A program made the position numbers and the translations under genes. Positions 62,077-64,000 of a stretch of DNA of 64,000 nucleotides are shown piece by piece; position 1 is the first letter of the stretch; each line of letters opens with the position of its first letter. The stretch comes from JAIBJN01 sp963847985 (GTDB lineage Bacteria > Actinomycetota > Thermoleophilia > Gaiellales > Gaiellaceae), in contig CAWKBS010000007.1 in assembly GCA_963847985.1 (NCBI GenBank), positions 218,335-282,334 on the forward strand, in the 5' to 3' direction. Under the pieces are notes generated by a model that saw only the letters and a list, made by a program, of their open reading frames with translations, searched no databases and was not told the DNA's origin.

Positions 62077-63243
62077 ATGAGCCTCGTGAACGTGACGTTC
62101 GACGATCTCGTCTCGGATGTGCGCCGGATCCTGTCGGGCCCCGACGGCCCCATCGCCCTTGCCCTCGCGCTCGGGCTCGGCGCCATCGTGGAGACGTTCC
62201 TGTACGCGGCGGACCCGGGCGACCGCGCGAGCTGCCTGATCGCCAACCTGCTCGTGACGCTTCCGCTCGTCTTCTGGCGCACGCGCCTTCCCTGGGTCGC
62301 GGGCGTCGTCACGTTCGCCTCGCTCGTCGCGGTCGCGAGCAACCCGACGCTCCTGACCCTGTCGGGCATCACCGCGCAGCTCATCGTCGTCTACCTCGTG
62401 GCCAACCGCTACCGGCGGCGCTGGTCGGTGCTTCTGGCGGCGCCGTTCCTCGTCGCCGCGATCGCCTGGTCGGACGAGGACTCGCTCGCGGGCGTCATGC
62501 TGCTCGTGCTCGTGGTCGCGGCGCAGGTCCTGGGCGACTCGCGGCGGCAGCGGAGTCAGGCGATCGCCGAGCGCGACGCGACCCGCCACGCCATGGCCGA
62601 GACGCAGCGCGACCAGGTGATCATGGAGGAGCGGGCGCGCATCGCCCGCGAGCTCCACGACGTCGTCGCCCACCACGTGTCCGTGATCGCCGTCCAGGCC
62701 GAGACCGCCCGCCTGACCACGCCGGACATGCCCGACGAGGGCAAGGAGCGACTGGCGGCGATCGGACAGACGGCCCGGGACTCACTCACCGAGCTGCGAC
62801 GGCTGCTCGGCGTGCTCCGGGCGGACGGCGGCCCCGAGGCCGCCCGCTCGCCCCAGCCCGGGCTCGGACGGCTCGCGGAGCTGATCGACAGCGCCCGCAC
62901 GGCGGGAACACCCGTGCGGCTGACGCTCGAAGGCGACGTGACGCCCCTGCCGCCGGGCGTCGACCTGACCGCGTACCGGATCGTGCAGGAGGCGCTCACG
63001 AACGCACGGCGACACGCTCCGGGCGCGTCGGTCGACGTCACGCTCGGCTACGAGGAGGACGCGCTCCGACTGCGGGTGAGCGACGACGGGCCCGGACCGC
63101 CGGCGGCCGACACCAGCGGCCACGGGCTGCTCGGCATGCAGGAGCGCGCAACCATGGTCGGGGGCAGGCTGAAGACCGGTCCCGGCGACGACGGCGGCTT
63201 CGTCGTCGAGGCCGAGCTCCCGCTCTCGAGGCCCGCGCCATGA
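62077..63243 (+). CDS. Sensor histidine kinase (HisKA_3 / DesK-like)
   Basis: The 388-residue kinase has about four to five membrane helices (residues 25-160), a HisKA_3 domain with the phospho-acceptor His in ARIARELHDVVAHHVSVI, and an HATPase domain with EALTNARRHAPG and VSDDGPGPP. It is typical of NarL-type systems controlling adjacent ABC exporters. The ATG at 62077 is preferred over the one nine codons earlier because it is nearer the first helix; no strong Shine-Dalgarno decides. Its stop overlaps the response regulator start as ATGA. Confidence 0.88.
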   Translation: MSLVNVTFDDLVSDVRRILSGPDGPIALALALGLGAIVETFLYAADPGDRASCLIANLLVTLPLVFWRTRLPWVAGVVTFASLVAVASNPTLLTLSGITAQLIVVYLVANRYRRRWSVLLAAPFLVAAIAWSDEDSLAGVMLLVLVVAAQVLGDSRRQRSQAIAERDATRHAMAETQRDQVIMEERARIARELHDVVAHHVSVIAVQAETARLTTPDMPDEGKERLAAIGQTARDSLTELRRLLGVLRADGGPEAARSPQPGLGRLAELIDSARTAGTPVRLTLEGDVTPLPPGVDLTAYRIVQEALTNARRHAPGASVDVTLGYEEDALRLRVSDDGPGPPAADTSGHGLLGMQERATMVGGRLKTGPGDDGGFVVEAELPLSRPAP

Positions 63244-63920
63244 CGGTCCGGGTGGTCGTGGCCGACGACCAGGAGATCGTGCGGGCCGGTTTCGCGGCGC
63301 TGCTCGAGACCCAGGACGACTTCGCCGTGGCCGGCACCGCAGCGGACGGCGTCGAGGCGGTGGAGCTGTGCCGGGCCGAGCGCCCGGACGTCGTCCTCAT
63401 GGACGTGCGCATGCCCGGCCTCGACGGGATCGAGGCGACCAGGCTCCTGGCCGCCGACGGCGGCAAGCGCCCGAGAATCCTCATGCTCACGACCTTCGAT
63501 CTGGACGAGTACGTGTACGACGCCCTCAGCGCAGGCGCGAGCGGCTTCCTGCTCAAGGACGTGGCCGCCGAGACGCTGTTCGACGCGGTGCGGGTGGTCG
63601 CGGCGGGAGAGGCGCTGCTCGCCCCGACCGTGACCCGCCGCCTGATCGACGAGTTCGCCCGCCTTCGCCCTCGCGCCCCGGCGCGTCCGGAGCTGCTCGA
63701 GGAGCTGACGCCGCGGGAGACCGAGGTGCTGTGCCTGGTGGCCGAAGGGCTCTCGAACGACGAGATCGCCGAGCGCCTCGTCGTCAGCAAGGAGACCGTG
63801 AAGACCCACGTCAGCCGGGTGCTGGGCAAGCTCCGCCTGCGGGACCGCAGCCAGGCGGTGATCGTGGCCTACGAGTCCGGCGTGGTCGTGCCGCGGTACG
63901 ATCGCCCGGATGTGGGCTAG
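63240..63920 (+). CDS. NarL/FixJ-type response regulator
   Basis: The 226-residue regulator has a receiver domain (VVVADDQEIVRAG, phospho-acceptor Asp in VVLMDVRMPGLDG, switch residues LMLTTFD, and Lys in FLLKDV) and a C-terminal LuxR helix-turn-helix (LTPRETEVLCLVAEGLSN). It is translationally coupled to the kinase by a 4-base overlap and probably regulates the divergent ABC exporter. The stop overlaps the start of the next gene by 11 bases. Confidence 0.9.
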   Translation: MTVRVVVADDQEIVRAGFAALLETQDDFAVAGTAADGVEAVELCRAERPDVVLMDVRMPGLDGIEATRLLAADGGKRPRILMLTTFDLDEYVYDALSAGASGFLLKDVAAETLFDAVRVVAAGEALLAPTVTRRLIDEFARLRPRAPARPELLEELTPRETEVLCLVAEGLSNDEIAERLVVSKETVKTHVSRVLGKLRLRDRSQAVIVAYESGVVVPRYDRPDVG

Positions 63921-64000
63921 CCCGCTTCTCTACGAGCGCCTGACCTGGCCGGAGGTGCGCCGGGCGGCCTCCGAGGAGCGCGTGTGCCTCATCCCGGTCG
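63910..64000 (+). CDS. Creatininase-family amidohydrolase, N-terminal fragment
   Basis: The first 30 codons are present before the window ends. The peptide LLYERLTWPEVRRAA followed by VCLIPV matches the N-terminus of the creatininase family (creatinine amidohydrolase, and the mycofactocin-system MftE), where the next residues are normally GSxEQHG. The ATG overlaps the response regulator stop by 11 bases. The metal-binding residues lie outside the window. Confidence 0.65.
   Translation, partial: MWASPLLYERLTWPEVRRAASEERVCLIPV

Noticed and set aside
1..64000. tRNA, rRNA, CRISPR arrays, insertion sequences, prophage genes
   Set aside because: No regular repeat-spacer pattern, no transposase or integrase motifs and no tRNA-like cloverleaf were seen on reading both strands; a tool-based scan could still find a short RNA gene.

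Overview
The window is high-GC (typically around 70%), gene-dense bacterial chromosome. The gene content points to an actinobacterium: GH15 trehalase-type enzyme, DUF7144 and SHOCT proteins, NarL-type two-component pairs, MalT-like LuxR regulators, and frequent GTG/TTG starts. A deep soil lineage such as Thermoleophilia is my inference only. I found no rRNA, tRNA, CRISPR array, transposase or phage gene.

Layout. 0-7.5 kb: the start of a carboxylate-amine ligase, an HtrA protease, and a minus-strand operon of alpha-oxoamine synthase, membrane PAS-GGDEF-EAL protein and MFS exporter. 7.9-11.8 kb: a lower-GC operon of lipoprotein, two tandem paralogues and a DyP peroxidase. 12-17.5 kb: NDH-2, glucose-6-phosphate dehydrogenase and GH15 glycosidase, then a response regulator diverging from its histidine kinase. 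19.5-24 kb: CYTH protein, CMD-like protein, DUF7144, a PqqD-like/PRMT fusion, GNAT, SnoaL and SHOCT proteins. 24-45 kb: two large LuxR-type ATPase regulators surrounded by membrane and stress genes (DedA, DUF6325, DUF1269-sulfatase fusion, SulP, CPA1 antiporter, two PerM/AI-2E proteins, LURP-one, K+ channel, YihY, CMD-like proteins, small membrane proteins). 45-49.6 kb: NirK-like cupredoxin protein, holin-like/phosphatase fusion and an LPG-synthase-type membrane protein. 49.8-54.3 kb: ECF sigma factor with membrane partner, two VOC proteins and an ABC exporter. 54.3-58.4 kb: a possible PNAG-like exopolysaccharide locus. 58.4-64 kb: DEAD-box helicase, OsmC, ABC-2 exporter, a second two-component system and the start of a creatininase-family gene.

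The main non-coding signal is a 14-bp palindrome, TTCACCCGGGTGAA, at seven loci between 11.9 and 34.5 kb. Each copy lies 72-156 bp upstream of a start codon, and a further GGGYGA-like half-site sits 10-11 nt away on the gene side. One copy lies between divergent genes and has a half-site on both sides. The elements would control eight transcription units covering peroxidase, NADPH/NADH turnover, trehalose or glucan breakdown, membrane proteins, sulfatase and antiporter. This looks like one envelope/oxidative stress regulon whose regulator is unknown; the LuxR and two-component regulators nearby are candidates.

Ten genes appear to carry frameshifts, nearly all resolvable to single-base indels: NDH-2, both large LuxR regulators, sulfatase, the sigma-factor partner, polysaccharide deacetylase, GT2, helicase, OsmC and ABC permease. 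The two reading frames join cleanly in each case, so consensus errors in the assembly are more likely than gene decay. These genes are annotated as single CDS with the break noted.
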